NCBI GenBank assembly: GCA_949450265.1
Contig: CASTMW010000023.1
Location: forward strand, 1-15,602
Reading direction: 5' to 3'
Length of the DNA stretch: 15,602 nucleotides
DNA from: an uncultured Eggerthellaceae bacterium
GTDB lineage: Bacteria; Actinomycetota; Coriobacteriia; Coriobacteriales; Eggerthellaceae
A model generated the notes under the pieces. That model ran no database searches and was not told the origin of the DNA. It worked only from the letters and a program-made list of their open reading frames with translations. Position 1 is the first letter of the stretch. The number at the start of each line of letters is the position of its first letter. Made by a program: the position numbers and the translations under genes. Positions 1-6,678 of the stretch are shown here, one piece after another.

Positions 1-222
1 CTTGCGCGGAATAGCATCGACAAAAGCAGCCGCAGCTTCCCAACGCATCCTGTCGCCTGTTGGCGTTCCTGTCGTAAGGAACCCGATGCTCTGATCTTCT
101 ATTACGCGGTCGAACATCAGATTGATGGCCTGCGATGCACTGAGCCCTTCACGTTGCAGGATACGCACGCCATCGGTTTTCTTCTGCTCGGGCATGCGGC
201 CCGTTACCATGGAATCTGCCAT
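1..222 (-). CDS. RelB/DinJ-family antitoxin, partial (3' end outside window)
   Basis: The reading frame stays open from an ATG at 222 to the left edge, giving 74 residues of a longer protein. The N-terminal half has the DinJ/RelB pattern of an RMPEQKK strand followed by a helix-turn-helix with GLSASQAINLMFDRV, as in ribbon-helix-helix antitoxins. It then reads IGFLTTGTPTGDRMRW. The start at 222 is preferred over the in-frame ATG at 228 because GAGG lies 8 nt before it, against only 2 nt for the other. By analogy with the family, the protein should bind its own promoter and neutralise a RelE/YafQ-type mRNA-cleaving toxin encoded just beyond position 1. The toxin itself is not seen. Family assignment is fairly sure; partner and activity are inferred. 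Confidence 0.75.
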   Translation of the reverse strand, partial: MADSMVTGRMPEQKKTDGVRILQREGLSASQAINLMFDRVIEDQSIGFLTTGTPTGDRMRWEAAAAFVDAIPRK

Positions 223-240
223 GATCATCACCTCGAAACA

Positions 241-269
241 ATAGTACAACATATTTGTACAACGTTCAA
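241..269 (-). promoter_or_regulatory. Antitoxin promoter with embedded palindromic operator
   Basis: On the minus strand TTGAAC (264-269) and TACTAT (241-246) are separated by exactly 17 nt, a good sigma-70-type promoter. The spacer and -10 region hold an inverted repeat, GTACAA (244-249) and TTGTAC (255-260), with a 5-nt spacer. GTACAAC also occurs as a direct repeat at 244-250 and 257-263. A dyad in this position fits autorepression by a ribbon-helix-helix antitoxin. The promoter and repeats are read directly; the binding is inferred. Confidence 0.6.
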
Positions 270-297
270 GATTATTCTAAGGAATCTCTGGTATGAA

Positions 298-322
298 AAG
301 GGCTCGCGATGTGCGAGCCCTT
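298..322 (-). terminator. Rho-independent terminator downstream of the ferredoxin gene
   Basis: There is a perfect 10-bp stem (AAGGGCTCGC at 298-307, GCGAGCCCTT at 313-322) with a 5-nt loop. Read on the minus strand, the stem runs into TTTT and then CATAC, a short U-tract. The plus-strand side has only two T residues. It therefore most likely ends transcription of the hypE/ferredoxin side before the antitoxin promoter at 241-269. Confidence 0.6.
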
Positions 323-392
323 CATGCGTTCGATATGTGCGCGTTGATCGTCCATGTCCAGACGGCTGCCATGAAACCGTGGATATCAGGAC

Positions 393-479
393 AGCAGCCG
401 CCGTTCGATCGCCAGTGTTTGAGCAGCCGCCGTTCGATCAACGATGTCCAAGCGGTCGTCGTTCGATCAACGGCGCTCA
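393..479. repeat. 29-bp tandem repeat, three units plus a degenerate fourth
   Basis: Units start at 393, 422 and 451, an exact 29-bp period. Units 1 and 2 share the 18-mer AGCAGCCGCCGTTCGATC (393-410, 422-439). Units 2 and 3 share CGTTCGATCAACG (431-443, 460-472). A fourth, weaker unit starts at 480 and runs into the ferredoxin stop codon. The array lies in the 3' untranslated region between the ferredoxin gene and its terminator. No function can be assigned. Confidence 0.7.
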
Positions 480-499
480 AGCAACTACCGGTCGAACGG

Positions 500-688
500 C
501 TAGTCCTCCACGATCTCGGTGATGGCGCCCATGGGGCACTCTTCCAGGCAGTCGCCGCACGCGATGCAGGCGTCCTCGTTCACCGTGTCGGCCACGCCGC
601 CAACCACTTCCAGGACCTCCTGGGGACAAGCGTCAACGCAGATGCCACAGCCGATGCACTCGTCGGCAACGATAACAGGATGGGACAT
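500..688 (-). CDS. 2x[4Fe-4S] ferredoxin
   Basis: This 62-residue protein has two CxxCxxCxxxCP clusters: CIGCGICVDACP near residues 11-22 and CIACGDCLEECP near 41-52. It matches the small bacterial/clostridial-type ferredoxins in length and motifs. Such proteins are cytoplasmic low-potential one-electron carriers. The ATG at 688 is chosen because it has AGGAG 5 nt upstream and gives the usual N-terminus (MSHPVIVADECIGCG); a longer open frame upstream lacks ferredoxin features. It lies 161 nt after hypE on the same strand, so it may serve a hydrogenase or another oxidoreductase. That link is inferred from position only. Confidence 0.93.
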   Translation of the reverse strand: MSHPVIVADECIGCGICVDACPQEVLEVVGGVADTVNEDACIACGDCLEECPMGAITEIVED

Positions 689-849
689 GATCGCTCCTTC
701 TCTACTAGGGTTGCGGGCCCGCGCCGGAGCGCGCCTCGTCGGCCCGTTGCTTGCACTAGGCGCACGATAACACGACCCGCACGCATTGCATAGATGAATG
801 TGGACTTTTCGACGGACGGAAACCAACCCGATGGAAATGCTGGCGAAGC

Positions 850-1875
850 CTAGCAGATGCGCGGAAGCTGCTCGCCCACCAGCATGTCCAGGATGCGCGT
901 GCTGCCAAAGGCGGTGCGCAGCATGACGCGCGGGCTGCGATCGGCGGGCGCAGCTGCCACCTCACCGATGATGGCTGCATCTTCGCCGTACTTGTTCGCG
1001 TGCATGGCCGCCAGCGCGGCTTCGGCCTGGTCGGGCGCCACGATACACACCATCTTGCCTTCGTTGGCCACCTGCAGCACATCGTAACCCAGCATCTCGC
1101 ACGCGCCCAGCACTGCAGGGCGCACGGGCACGGCCACCTCGTCTACATATATATCTGCGCTAGCTTGCGCTGCCAGCTCGTTCAGCGTGCTGGCAAGACC
1201 GCCACGCGTTGGGTCGCGAAAGCAGCGCGTGGCCGGAGCCGCCGCCAACACATCGGCGATCAAGTGGTTCAAGGGCGCCGCGTCGCTTTCCACCGCCGCA
1301 CTGAAGCCCAAACCTTCGCGCTGGCTCATGATGGTGATGCCGTGATCGCCCAGCGTGCCGCTAACGAGCACCTTGTCGCCCGGACGGCATTGCGCACCAC
1401 CCAGATGTACACCCTGCGCTAGGAGGCCCACGCCGCTGGTGTTGATGAAGATGCCGTCGCCATGGCCGCGGTTGACCACCTTCGTGTCGCCAGTGACGAT
1501 GCGCACGCCAGCCTCATCCGCTGCAGCAGCCATACTCTGGCAGATGCGCCGCAGGTCGTCCATGGGGAAGCCCTCTTCCAAGATCATGCCGCAGCTGAGC
1601 GCGACGGGACGGGCACCGCTGGTGGCCACGTCGTTCACGGTGCCACACACGGCCAGACGACCGATATCCCCACCGGGGAAGAAGTGGGGTGTCACCACGA
1701 ACGAGTCCGTACTGAAAGCCAGCCGCTCGTGCGGGTCAAGCTCGTCGAGCACAGCAGCATCATCGCCGGTTGCGAGTGCATCGTTGCCGTACGCCTGCAT
1801 GAACACCTCGTCGATGATGCGTTTCATCATGGATCCGCCGCTGCCATGCCCTAGCATCACTGTTTCGTCTGCCAT
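850..1875 (-). CDS. hypE: [NiFe]-hydrogenase maturation protein HypE
   Basis: This 341-residue protein is of full family length. HypE dehydrates the thiocarbamoyl group placed on its C-terminal cysteine by HypF, making the cyanide ligand of the NiFe(CN)2CO centre. Visible hallmarks are the N-terminal GHGSGG (9-14), the STDSF metal/ATP region, GTVNDVATSGARP, VTGDTKVV, RDPTRGG, and the invariant C-terminus PRIC, with Cys as the last residue before TAG. The start at 1875 gives a normal N-terminus; the ribosome binding site (AAGGGTTGGA) is modest. No hypA, B, C, D or F and no hydrogenase structural genes lie in the window, so the partners must be elsewhere. Upstream lie nikR and a parS site; the ferredoxin gene follows. 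Confidence 0.96.
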   Translation of the reverse strand: MADETVMLGHGSGGSMMKRIIDEVFMQAYGNDALATGDDAAVLDELDPHERLAFSTDSFVVTPHFFPGGDIGRLAVCGTVNDVATSGARPVALSCGMILEEGFPMDDLRRICQSMAAAADEAGVRIVTGDTKVVNRGHGDGIFINTSGVGLLAQGVHLGGAQCRPGDKVLVSGTLGDHGITIMSQREGLGFSAAVESDAAPLNHLIADVLAAAPATRCFRDPTRGGLASTLNELAAQASADIYVDEVAVPVRPAVLGACEMLGYDVLQVANEGKMVCIVAPDQAEAALAAMHANKYGEDAAIIGEVAAAPADRSPRVMLRTAFGSTRILDMLVGEQLPRIC

Positions 1876-1935
1876 GCGTCCAACCCTTCATATAGCATTC
1901 GGATGGGATTCGTTCAGATGATAGTACCGTCAGAA

Positions 1936-1951
1936 TGTTTCACGTGGAACA
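1936..1951. promoter_or_regulatory. parS site (ParB/Spo0J binding), intergenic
   Basis: The minus strand reads TGTTCCACGTGAAACA, which fits the broadly conserved parS pattern TGTTnCACGTGAAACA. The dyad extends to 22 bp (1933-1954, GAATGTT to AACATTC) with a single mismatched pair. It lies in the gap between nikR and hypE. ParB-CTP clamps loading here would take part in chromosome segregation and SMC recruitment. The match is read directly; binding is inferred from the family. Confidence 0.85.
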
Positions 1952-2032
1952 TTCATTCGACGCATTCGATATTGCTCTAGATGCTGCCCTACCACACATC
2001 ATGCACCTTGCCTTGCTATCCTACGCAGCGCA

Positions 2033-2455
2033 TCAGATGTGCTGACCAGTGGGGGTAAGGACCAACTTGCCCGTCTGCACACCCTTGGTTCCCAATATCA
2101 GGTTGGAAACATCCTGCACCAGCCCGATCTCGCCGCGAAGCACGATGACCTCCAAGCACGTGTGCGCATCCACATGAACATGCACCGTGCTGACCATGTT
2201 CTCGAAATAATCATGCTGGATGTTGTGCAGCTTCTCTTGCAGATCGCTGGAATGATGGTTGTACACGATGGTCAGCGTGCCCATCACGATACTGCCCGGG
2301 GTGCTGCATCGCTGTTCGACGAGCGCCTCGCGCACCAGGTCGCGCACGACCTCGCTGCGATTCTTCGCAAGGCCACGCCGCGCTACCAGCTGATCGAACT
2401 GCACCAACAGGTCTTCCGGCATCGCAACGGAAAAGCGCATCAGATCATTCTTCAT
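2033..2455 (-). CDS. nikR: Nickel-responsive transcriptional repressor NikR
   Basis: This 140-residue protein is full length for NikR. Residues 1-50 form the ribbon-helix-helix DNA-binding domain (MRFSVAMPEDLL, then NRSEVVRDLVREAL). Residues 56-140 form the ACT-like nickel-binding tetramerisation domain. The four square-planar nickel ligands of E. coli NikR (His76, His87, His89, Cys95) correspond to His81, His92, His94 and Cys100 here, in QHDYF and TVHVHVDAHTCLEV. The ATG at 2455 has a strong AAAGGAG 5 nt upstream. Nickel-bound NikR normally represses nickel import genes and may act on nearby nickel enzymes. No nickel transporter is seen here; hypE downstream is the only nickel-related neighbour. 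Confidence 0.96.
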   Translation of the reverse strand: MKNDLMRFSVAMPEDLLVQFDQLVARRGLAKNRSEVVRDLVREALVEQRCSTPGSIVMGTLTIVYNHHSSDLQEKLHNIQHDYFENMVSTVHVHVDAHTCLEVIVLRGEIGLVQDVSNLILGTKGVQTGKLVLTPTGQHI

Positions 2456-2528
2456 CGCATCTCCTTTCGATATGCCAAGGCCGTCCTAGCGCGCGCAAGA
2501 TCCACTTGGAACGAGCATCTGCCTCAAG

Positions 2529-2557
2529 CGCATATCTGATGCGAAGCTGACGCATAT
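2529..2557. promoter_or_regulatory. Possible operator upstream of nikR
   Basis: The heptamer CGCATAT occurs at 2529-2535 and again at 2551-2557, a spacing of 22 bp or about two helical turns. Between them ATGCG (2539-2543) and CGCAT (2551-2555) form a short dyad. The repeats lie about 75-100 bp before the nikR start and after the stop of the upstream small gene. They do not match the E. coli GTATGA-N16-TCATAC operator, so the assignment as a NikR site is only a guess. Confidence 0.25.
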
Positions 2558-2602
2558 TGAACACGGATCTGGCCCAGACCTTATGCGAATCGAGCACGAT
2601 CT

Positions 2603-2857
2603 TTACACCAAGCTGACCGTTACGCCAGCGGCAGCCTCGCTGTCGTCTTCGATGGCGTCCTTCGCCTCATCGAGCAGCGCCCGCACATCATCGAGCAGAT
2701 TCTGTGCCGCGTGCAGCTTCGCTCCCACGGTGGCGAACCCCGCATCCTCGGCATTGTGCGCCAGGTTATGCGCCCAACGGCGCTCCAGCTTCACATGGTC
2801 GTCGATCTGGTCGATCATCAATTCAAGCTGACCCGTATTCACACCGTTCGTGCACAT
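2603..2857 (-). CDS. Small helical protein of unknown function upstream of nikR
   Basis: This is an 84-residue acidic protein that I do not recognise. It appears almost entirely helical: residues about 9-36 and 40-70 look like two amphipathic helices, with a short, disordered, Ala/Glu-rich C-terminus. Histidines at 21, 30, 34 and 49 lie in these helices and could be metal ligands, but no known motif is met. The start at 2857 is chosen because it has AAAGGGA upstream. A longer frame to 2974 would reach into the start of the divergent gene and has no better start. It is on the same strand as nikR, 147 nt upstream. The position suggests, but does not show, a link to nickel handling. Confidence 0.6.
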   Translation of the reverse strand: MCTNGVNTGQLELMIDQIDDHVKLERRWAHNLAHNAEDAGFATVGAKLHAAQNLLDDVRALLDEAKDAIEDDSEAAAGVTVSLV

Positions 2858-2898
2858 GATGATTCCCTTTCCATACCGTGCCGCTCCGGCCGCTCCAT

Positions 2899-2939
2899 TT
2901 GGTATATTCATTTGTACTGGGGCATATTGGTTTCCGCAA
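2899..2939. promoter_or_regulatory. Candidate overlapping divergent promoters
   Basis: On the minus strand TTGCGG (2934-2939) and TACAAA (2911-2916) are 17 nt apart, 53 nt before the small gene start at 2857. On the plus strand TTGGTA (2899-2904) and CATATT (2923-2928) are 18 nt apart, just before the start at 2949. Both are partial matches to sigma-70 hexamers. The 91-nt gap between the two divergent starts must hold both promoters, but these exact boxes are uncertain. Confidence 0.3.
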
Positions 2940-2948
2940 GGGGTTAGT

Positions 2949-3419
2949 GTGAAGAATCCTGCGAATAGTAACATTTACGAGGTCAGCGCCCGCAGCGTTC
3001 TGGACGCCTATGCTGGTTATATTGATGGCGACCCCGAGGACCTGCTGTTGGTGGTGTCCGTATCCGCGCCGTCCGACAAGGCGCGATCGGCCTTGTTCTC
3101 CACCGCACAGCGGCTCGGCTACGGCAAAGATGTAGCATGGCTGCACTTGAACGGCGAAGTTGCCGCCTTAGGAGCACGCGAGCTGATGATGATCGTGGAA
3201 GGGCTGGACCCGTGCGCGCTGATCGCGCTTGATGAACCGAGCACCACTCTACTAGCGCAGACCTATCGCTGTACCGTTGCCTCCGATTCCTTCGACCATA
3301 TCTTCGGACGCCCTACCGTGACCTTTGTCGACTTCGCCGCTATGTTGGAAGACGACGACCGTAAGCAGCGTGCATGGGCCCTTCTGAAGCACCTGGCCCT
3401 GCCGTCAACGCCGCGCTAG
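2949..3419 (+). CDS. Hypothetical protein, 156 residues, divergently transcribed
   Basis: This is the only convincing plus-strand gene in the window. A GTG start at 2949 has AAGGGG 5 nt upstream, giving a 156-residue soluble, acidic protein. An alternative GTG at 2850 would add 33 residues that overlap the divergent gene and lack a ribosome binding site. The sequence alternates predicted strands and helices (LLLVVSVSAP, WLHLNGEVAALGARELMMIVEGLDP, ALIALDEP, TVTFVDF), suggesting a compact alpha/beta fold. There is no signal peptide, membrane segment or catalytic motif that I recognise. It may belong to a lineage-restricted family. It converges on the pyridoxal kinase gene. Confidence 0.7.
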   Translation: MKNPANSNIYEVSARSVLDAYAGYIDGDPEDLLLVVSVSAPSDKARSALFSTAQRLGYGKDVAWLHLNGEVAALGARELMMIVEGLDPCALIALDEPSTTLLAQTYRCTVASDSFDHIFGRPTVTFVDFAAMLEDDDRKQRAWALLKHLALPSTPR

Positions 3420-3542
3420 TCAGGCACTAGTCAAGCGCTTCCGTGCGCCCTCTTACAGCATAAGATCGCTATCGTAGGCGGTCGTTCAACATAACCGCGC
3501 GCGACCACGCGTTGCAACCACGTGTTGCGGCCGCCCGCCGCG

Positions 3543-4493
3543 CTAGCCCAAGCGCAGCAGATCGGTGATCTGCCCCAAGATGAGCTCGAAGCTGACGCCG
3601 CGCTCGCGGAAATGCGGTTGCTTGGCTGACACCAGCATGGCATCGTGCACGAAATCGCCCGCGAACGCCGTTGCGTCCACCAGCGAACGCCCAGCCATCA
3701 CCGCCGCCAGCACGCAGCTAGCGTACACATCGCCCGTGCCGTGCAACATATACGGCAGATACTCATTCTGCACTTCCACGATCTGCGAGCTGTCCTTGCC
3801 CCCCACATAATTACGGATAACGGGCTTGCCCTGCTCGCTCAGGTCGTCTTCACGCTGGATGCCCTTCAAGATGACATGCTTGGCACCGCGCGCCAGCAAC
3901 GCGCGCACGATCCGCTCGGCTTCCGCATCCGAGATGTCAGCGCCCGCCCATTCATCCCCGATAGGCTCGCCCAAGATGATGGCGGCCTCCGTCAGGTTCG
4001 GCGTGAGAATGTCGGCATCCTGCGCCAGATCGGCCATAGCCACACATAGTTCAGGTGTGTACGTGGGGTACACCTGACCATGGTCGGCCATTACCGGGTC
4101 GACCATGCGAATGGCATTCGGGAACTGATCGTAGAGCGAACGGATGACCTCCACCTGCTCCGGCGCGCCCAGAAAGCCGCTGTACACCGCATCTATCTGC
4201 ACGTCGATACCGCGCCACGCCTCAAGGTAGTCGCGCAGGATGTCGGTGGTGTCGTGCATGTACCAACCAGGGAACGCCGTGTGGCTGCTGAACAGGCCCG
4301 TGGGCACGGGGCACACATCGCACCCAGCCGCGCTCAGCACAGGAATGGCCACGCCCAGCGAACATTTACCATACCCGCACAGGTCATGCACCGCAGCCAC
4401 GCGTGGGATGTAGTCGGCGGTACGTTCATATAGGAACACCGGGTCCACATCGCCGTGCAATTCCGGATTCGCCAGATCAATCTCTTTCGTCAT
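3543..4493 (-). CDS. Pyridoxal/pyridoxamine kinase (PfkB/ribokinase superfamily)
   Basis: This is a 316-residue cytoplasmic kinase that phosphorylates vitamin B6 vitamers using ATP, in the salvage route to pyridoxal 5'-phosphate. It has the N-terminal substrate region HDLCGYGKCSLGVAIPVL (36-53), DPVMADHGQVY (132-142), TPNLTEA (164-170), and the anion-hole/catalytic signature HGTGDVYAS (251-259), where Asp255 is the expected base. These features resemble the PdxY/PdxK group, especially Gram-positive pyridoxamine kinases. The ATG at 4493 is chosen because the protein aligns naturally from there; GAGG lies about 10 nt upstream. The start overlaps the end of the upstream 77-residue gene by 17 nt, suggesting translational coupling. 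Exact vitamer preference cannot be read from the sequence, so no symbol is given. Confidence 0.9.
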   Translation of the reverse strand: MTKEIDLANPELHGDVDPVFLYERTADYIPRVAAVHDLCGYGKCSLGVAIPVLSAAGCDVCPVPTGLFSSHTAFPGWYMHDTTDILRDYLEAWRGIDVQIDAVYSGFLGAPEQVEVIRSLYDQFPNAIRMVDPVMADHGQVYPTYTPELCVAMADLAQDADILTPNLTEAAIILGEPIGDEWAGADISDAEAERIVRALLARGAKHVILKGIQREDDLSEQGKPVIRNYVGGKDSSQIVEVQNEYLPYMLHGTGDVYASCVLAAVMAGRSLVDATAFAGDFVHDAMLVSAKQPHFRERGVSFELILGQITDLLRLG

Positions 4494-4710
4494 GCAAGAT
4501 CGCCTCTTCCTCGGCCTCAGCTTCACGCAGATCTTCGAGCAGCTCCCATTCGTCCGCTCCGTCCTCTTCGACATGGTTGCGGTAACGCTTGCGAGTGCGC
4601 GCCTCGAAGATGACGCACAGGATGATGCTGACAACGATACCGGCCCCGACCAGCACGCCTATGCCGGGGATGGTCTCGAAGAGGAAGTGATATATCTCAA
4701 CGATGTCCAT
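4477..4710 (-). CDS. Small single-pass membrane protein with acidic C-terminal tail
   Basis: This is a 77-residue protein. Residues about 13-36 form one hydrophobic segment (IPGIGVLVGAGIVVSIILCVIF), followed by a basic RTRKRYR stretch that should stay in the cytoplasm. A highly acidic, probably helical tail follows (DEWELLEDLREAEAEEEAI). The ATG at 4710 has GAGGGA upstream at good spacing. It starts 36 nt after the upstream membrane-anchored gene and overlaps pdxK downstream. Family unknown. The acidic tail might pair with the basic regions of its upstream neighbour, but that is speculation. Confidence 0.75.
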   Translation of the reverse strand: MDIVEIYHFLFETIPGIGVLVGAGIVVSIILCVIFEARTRKRYRNHVEEDGADEWELLEDLREAEAEEEAILHDERD

Positions 4711-4746
4711 CGGATCCCTCTGTTCCTTGCGGCGATCCTGACAGCC

Positions 4747-5400
4747 TTAGCGGTCTTCCTCAAGGGAGCCGGATTGGCGAATGTGCTCTTGCACGATGGC
4801 CTCAGCCTGGCGGCGGATCTGAGCTTGATGACGCTCTTCCCGACGACGACGGGCATCTTGCGACACGGACGGCCGTGCAGTTCGATTCGCGCCACCACTG
4901 CCGCTACCGCCAGACTGCGCCGACGGATAGCCATTGCCGCGCGGGTCGGGCGCAGGCTTAGCAGCCCCGCTGGGCACCACCATATCGCGCTTGGATTTGC
5001 GCGTCTTCGCCTTGGAAGGCTGCCGGGAAGCAGCCACGTTCCCAGGGGCACCCGCATTCCTGCCCGTCATGCCCGACGAAGATGCCGCACCGCGCGTGCG
5101 GCCGATCGGCTTCACCTTGCGCATGGCGCTGGAAGCCCCCGACGCGCCCATGGACATATCATCGTCATCGTCGTCGATCTCACCATCGGATTCCGCAGCG
5201 GAAACGGACTTGGCGCTATGATGCGCAAGGAAATCCTCCACATGCCGCAGGCGCTTCTCCAGCGTGCACAACTGCGTCATGGCACTGTTCGCCCGTGCGC
5301 TGGTGCGCGCCGTCCAGATGGCCAGGACCACGATGGCGACAGCCAACACAGCCACTCCGGCCAGCATCAACATATTCCCCGATGAAAACAAGTTGGACAC
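4747..5400 (-). CDS. Membrane-anchored, intrinsically disordered protein
   Basis: This is a 217-residue protein of unknown family. Residues about 10-30 form a single transmembrane helix near the N-terminus. A short helical stretch follows (about 40-62, LEKRLRHVEDFLAHH), then a run of six aspartates (76-81). A long Gly/Ser/Ala/Pro/Lys-rich region without predicted order comes next, ending in an Arg/Gln/Glu-rich helix (about 180-210). The GTG at 5400 is preferred because AGGA lies 6 nt upstream; an upstream in-frame ATG at 5448 has no ribosome binding site. It sits between the sensor kinase and the small membrane protein in the same transcription unit. Confidence 0.7.
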   Translation of the reverse strand: MSNLFSSGNMLMLAGVAVLAVAIVVLAIWTARTSARANSAMTQLCTLEKRLRHVEDFLAHHSAKSVSAAESDGEIDDDDDDMSMGASGASSAMRKVKPIGRTRGAASSSGMTGRNAGAPGNVAASRQPSKAKTRKSKRDMVVPSGAAKPAPDPRGNGYPSAQSGGSGSGGANRTARPSVSQDARRRREERHQAQIRRQAEAIVQEHIRQSGSLEEDR

Positions 5401-5472
5401 GGTTGTTCCTTGCTCGTTGGTGGGGCGCTCCGAGCAGTGCCGCAGCAAGCGACCTGCCCATCTCCCGCACGA

Positions 5473-6648
5473 TTATACGCTATCGGGCAGGCGCAGGGTG
5501 ATGATAGTGCCGCGCCCGGGCTCGCTTTCCACGGTCATGCTAGCATGCGGGCCGAAGAAGCCGCGCAAACGATCGCGCACGTTCTTCATGGCGATGCCCA
5601 ACCCGTTCTGCGACTGCGACTGCATGACGCGGTCGCGCTCTTCAGGGGACATGCCAACGCCGTCGTCGTCCACCTGCAGCAGCAGGTCGGGTACCTCGAA
5701 GCGCACGCGCAGCGTGACGGTCAGCTTGCCCTCCGGCGGCATGGCGTGCTTCACCGCATTCTCAACCAGCGGTTGCAGCAAGAACGGCGGCACCATCACG
5801 CCCTCTTCGGGCGGCACGTCGGCAATCTGCTCCAGCGCGCTCTGCACGCTGCTGCGGGAGGATGTGGAGCTTGGCGGCTCGGCCACATCCATGACCAGTT
5901 CCAGCCGATCTTCGCCGAATCGGGCCACTTCGAAGGCGAAATAGCGGGCGGTCTGTTGCAGCTCGCGCTCTAACGGGATGCGGTCCTGTGAATCTTCCAG
6001 CGTGCTGCGATAGAACACGGCGAACTCGCGCAGCAGCTCGCGCGCCTTTGGCGGATCGGTGCGGATCAGCGCGGCGATGGTGTTGATGGTGTTGAACAGG
6101 AAGTGCGGGTTGATCTGACTTTGCAGCATCTTCAGCTCCATGCTGGTGGCCAGCTTGCGCTGCGCTTCCAGCTCGGATGCAGCCATCTGCGTGGTCAGCA
6201 GCTTGCCGAAGCCCTGTGCGATGGAACGTTGCGTTTCGGTGATGTCGTGCGCCTCAGCGAAGTAGAACTTCAACGTGCCGCGGATCTCGTCTCCCACATC
6301 CAGCGGCACCACGATGGCCGCCTTGATGCGAGCGGCACCTTGCGGGAAGCCGATCTCGCGCGAGGTCAGGATGACGCGCAGCCTGCCGTCAGCAATGGTG
6401 TCATGCGTGGCCTGAGTGCGGATGGGGGCGCCTGCAGGGTTCTCGCGTTCGCGATAGCCCGCATAGCCCAGGATGGCTTCGCAGTCGGTGATAGCCGTAG
6501 CGATGGCGGCGCTGTTAGGCAGCAGCAGTTCGCAGATGCTCTGCGCCACGTCCGGCGTCAGACCGTCGGCCATAAGGTCGACCATCTGGCCTGCCAGCCG
6601 CAGCATCTCGTCGGTCTGCCGTGCGCGTATGGTGTCGTTGCTCTCCAT
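5473..6648 (-). CDS. LytS-family sensor histidine kinase (soluble, GAF-like input)
   Basis: This is a 391-residue kinase. Residues about 12-155 look like a GAF-type sensor domain. A linker helix leads to the His_kinase (PF06580) domain with the phosphoacceptor box QSQINPHFLFNTINT (176-190, His182). The ATPase domain has the N box FLLQPLVENAVKHA (289-302), G1 DDDGVGM (327-333) and G2 NGLGIAMKNVRDRL (348-361). There is no transmembrane segment and no 5TM-Lyt region, so the signal is probably cytoplasmic. About 25 extra Ser/Pro-rich residues (257-283) lie before the N box. The ATG at 6648 has a strong GGAGG. The gene starts 30 nt after the TauE/SafE stop. Partner LytTR-type regulators are usual in this family, but none is in the window. 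Confidence 0.92.
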   Translation of the reverse strand: MESNDTIRARQTDEMLRLAGQMVDLMADGLTPDVAQSICELLLPNSAAIATAITDCEAILGYAGYRERENPAGAPIRTQATHDTIADGRLRVILTSREIGFPQGAARIKAAIVVPLDVGDEIRGTLKFYFAEAHDITETQRSIAQGFGKLLTTQMAASELEAQRKLATSMELKMLQSQINPHFLFNTINTIAALIRTDPPKARELLREFAVFYRSTLEDSQDRIPLERELQQTARYFAFEVARFGEDRLELVMDVAEPPSSTSSRSSVQSALEQIADVPPEEGVMVPPFLLQPLVENAVKHAMPPEGKLTVTLRVRFEVPDLLLQVDDDGVGMSPEERDRVMQSQSQNGLGIAMKNVRDRLRGFFGPHASMTVESEPGRGTIITLRLPDSV

Positions 6649-6678
6649 GGTGCCTCCTTCTCATGCCTCCTTCACGCA

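Noticed and set aside
393..479. CRISPR array, because the period is 29 bp
   Set aside because: The units are contiguous copies of one sequence with no variable spacers between conserved repeats, and there are no cas genes.
689..826. Longer N-terminus for the ferredoxin
   Set aside because: The extra residues do not resemble ferredoxin and the ATG at 688 has a clear AGGAG; the upstream start does not.
4051..4077. 8-bp inverted repeat TCAGGTGT/ACACCTGA inside pdxK as a regulatory hairpin
   Set aside because: It lies in a conserved coding region (PTYTPEL), has an 11-nt loop and no U-tract; a chance dyad is the simplest reading.
4492..5385. Plus-strand open frame of 297 residues opposite the two small membrane protein genes
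   Set aside because: The composition is typical of an antisense shadow. The minus-strand genes have ribosome binding sites, transmembrane helices and coherent spacing, although they are of unknown family.
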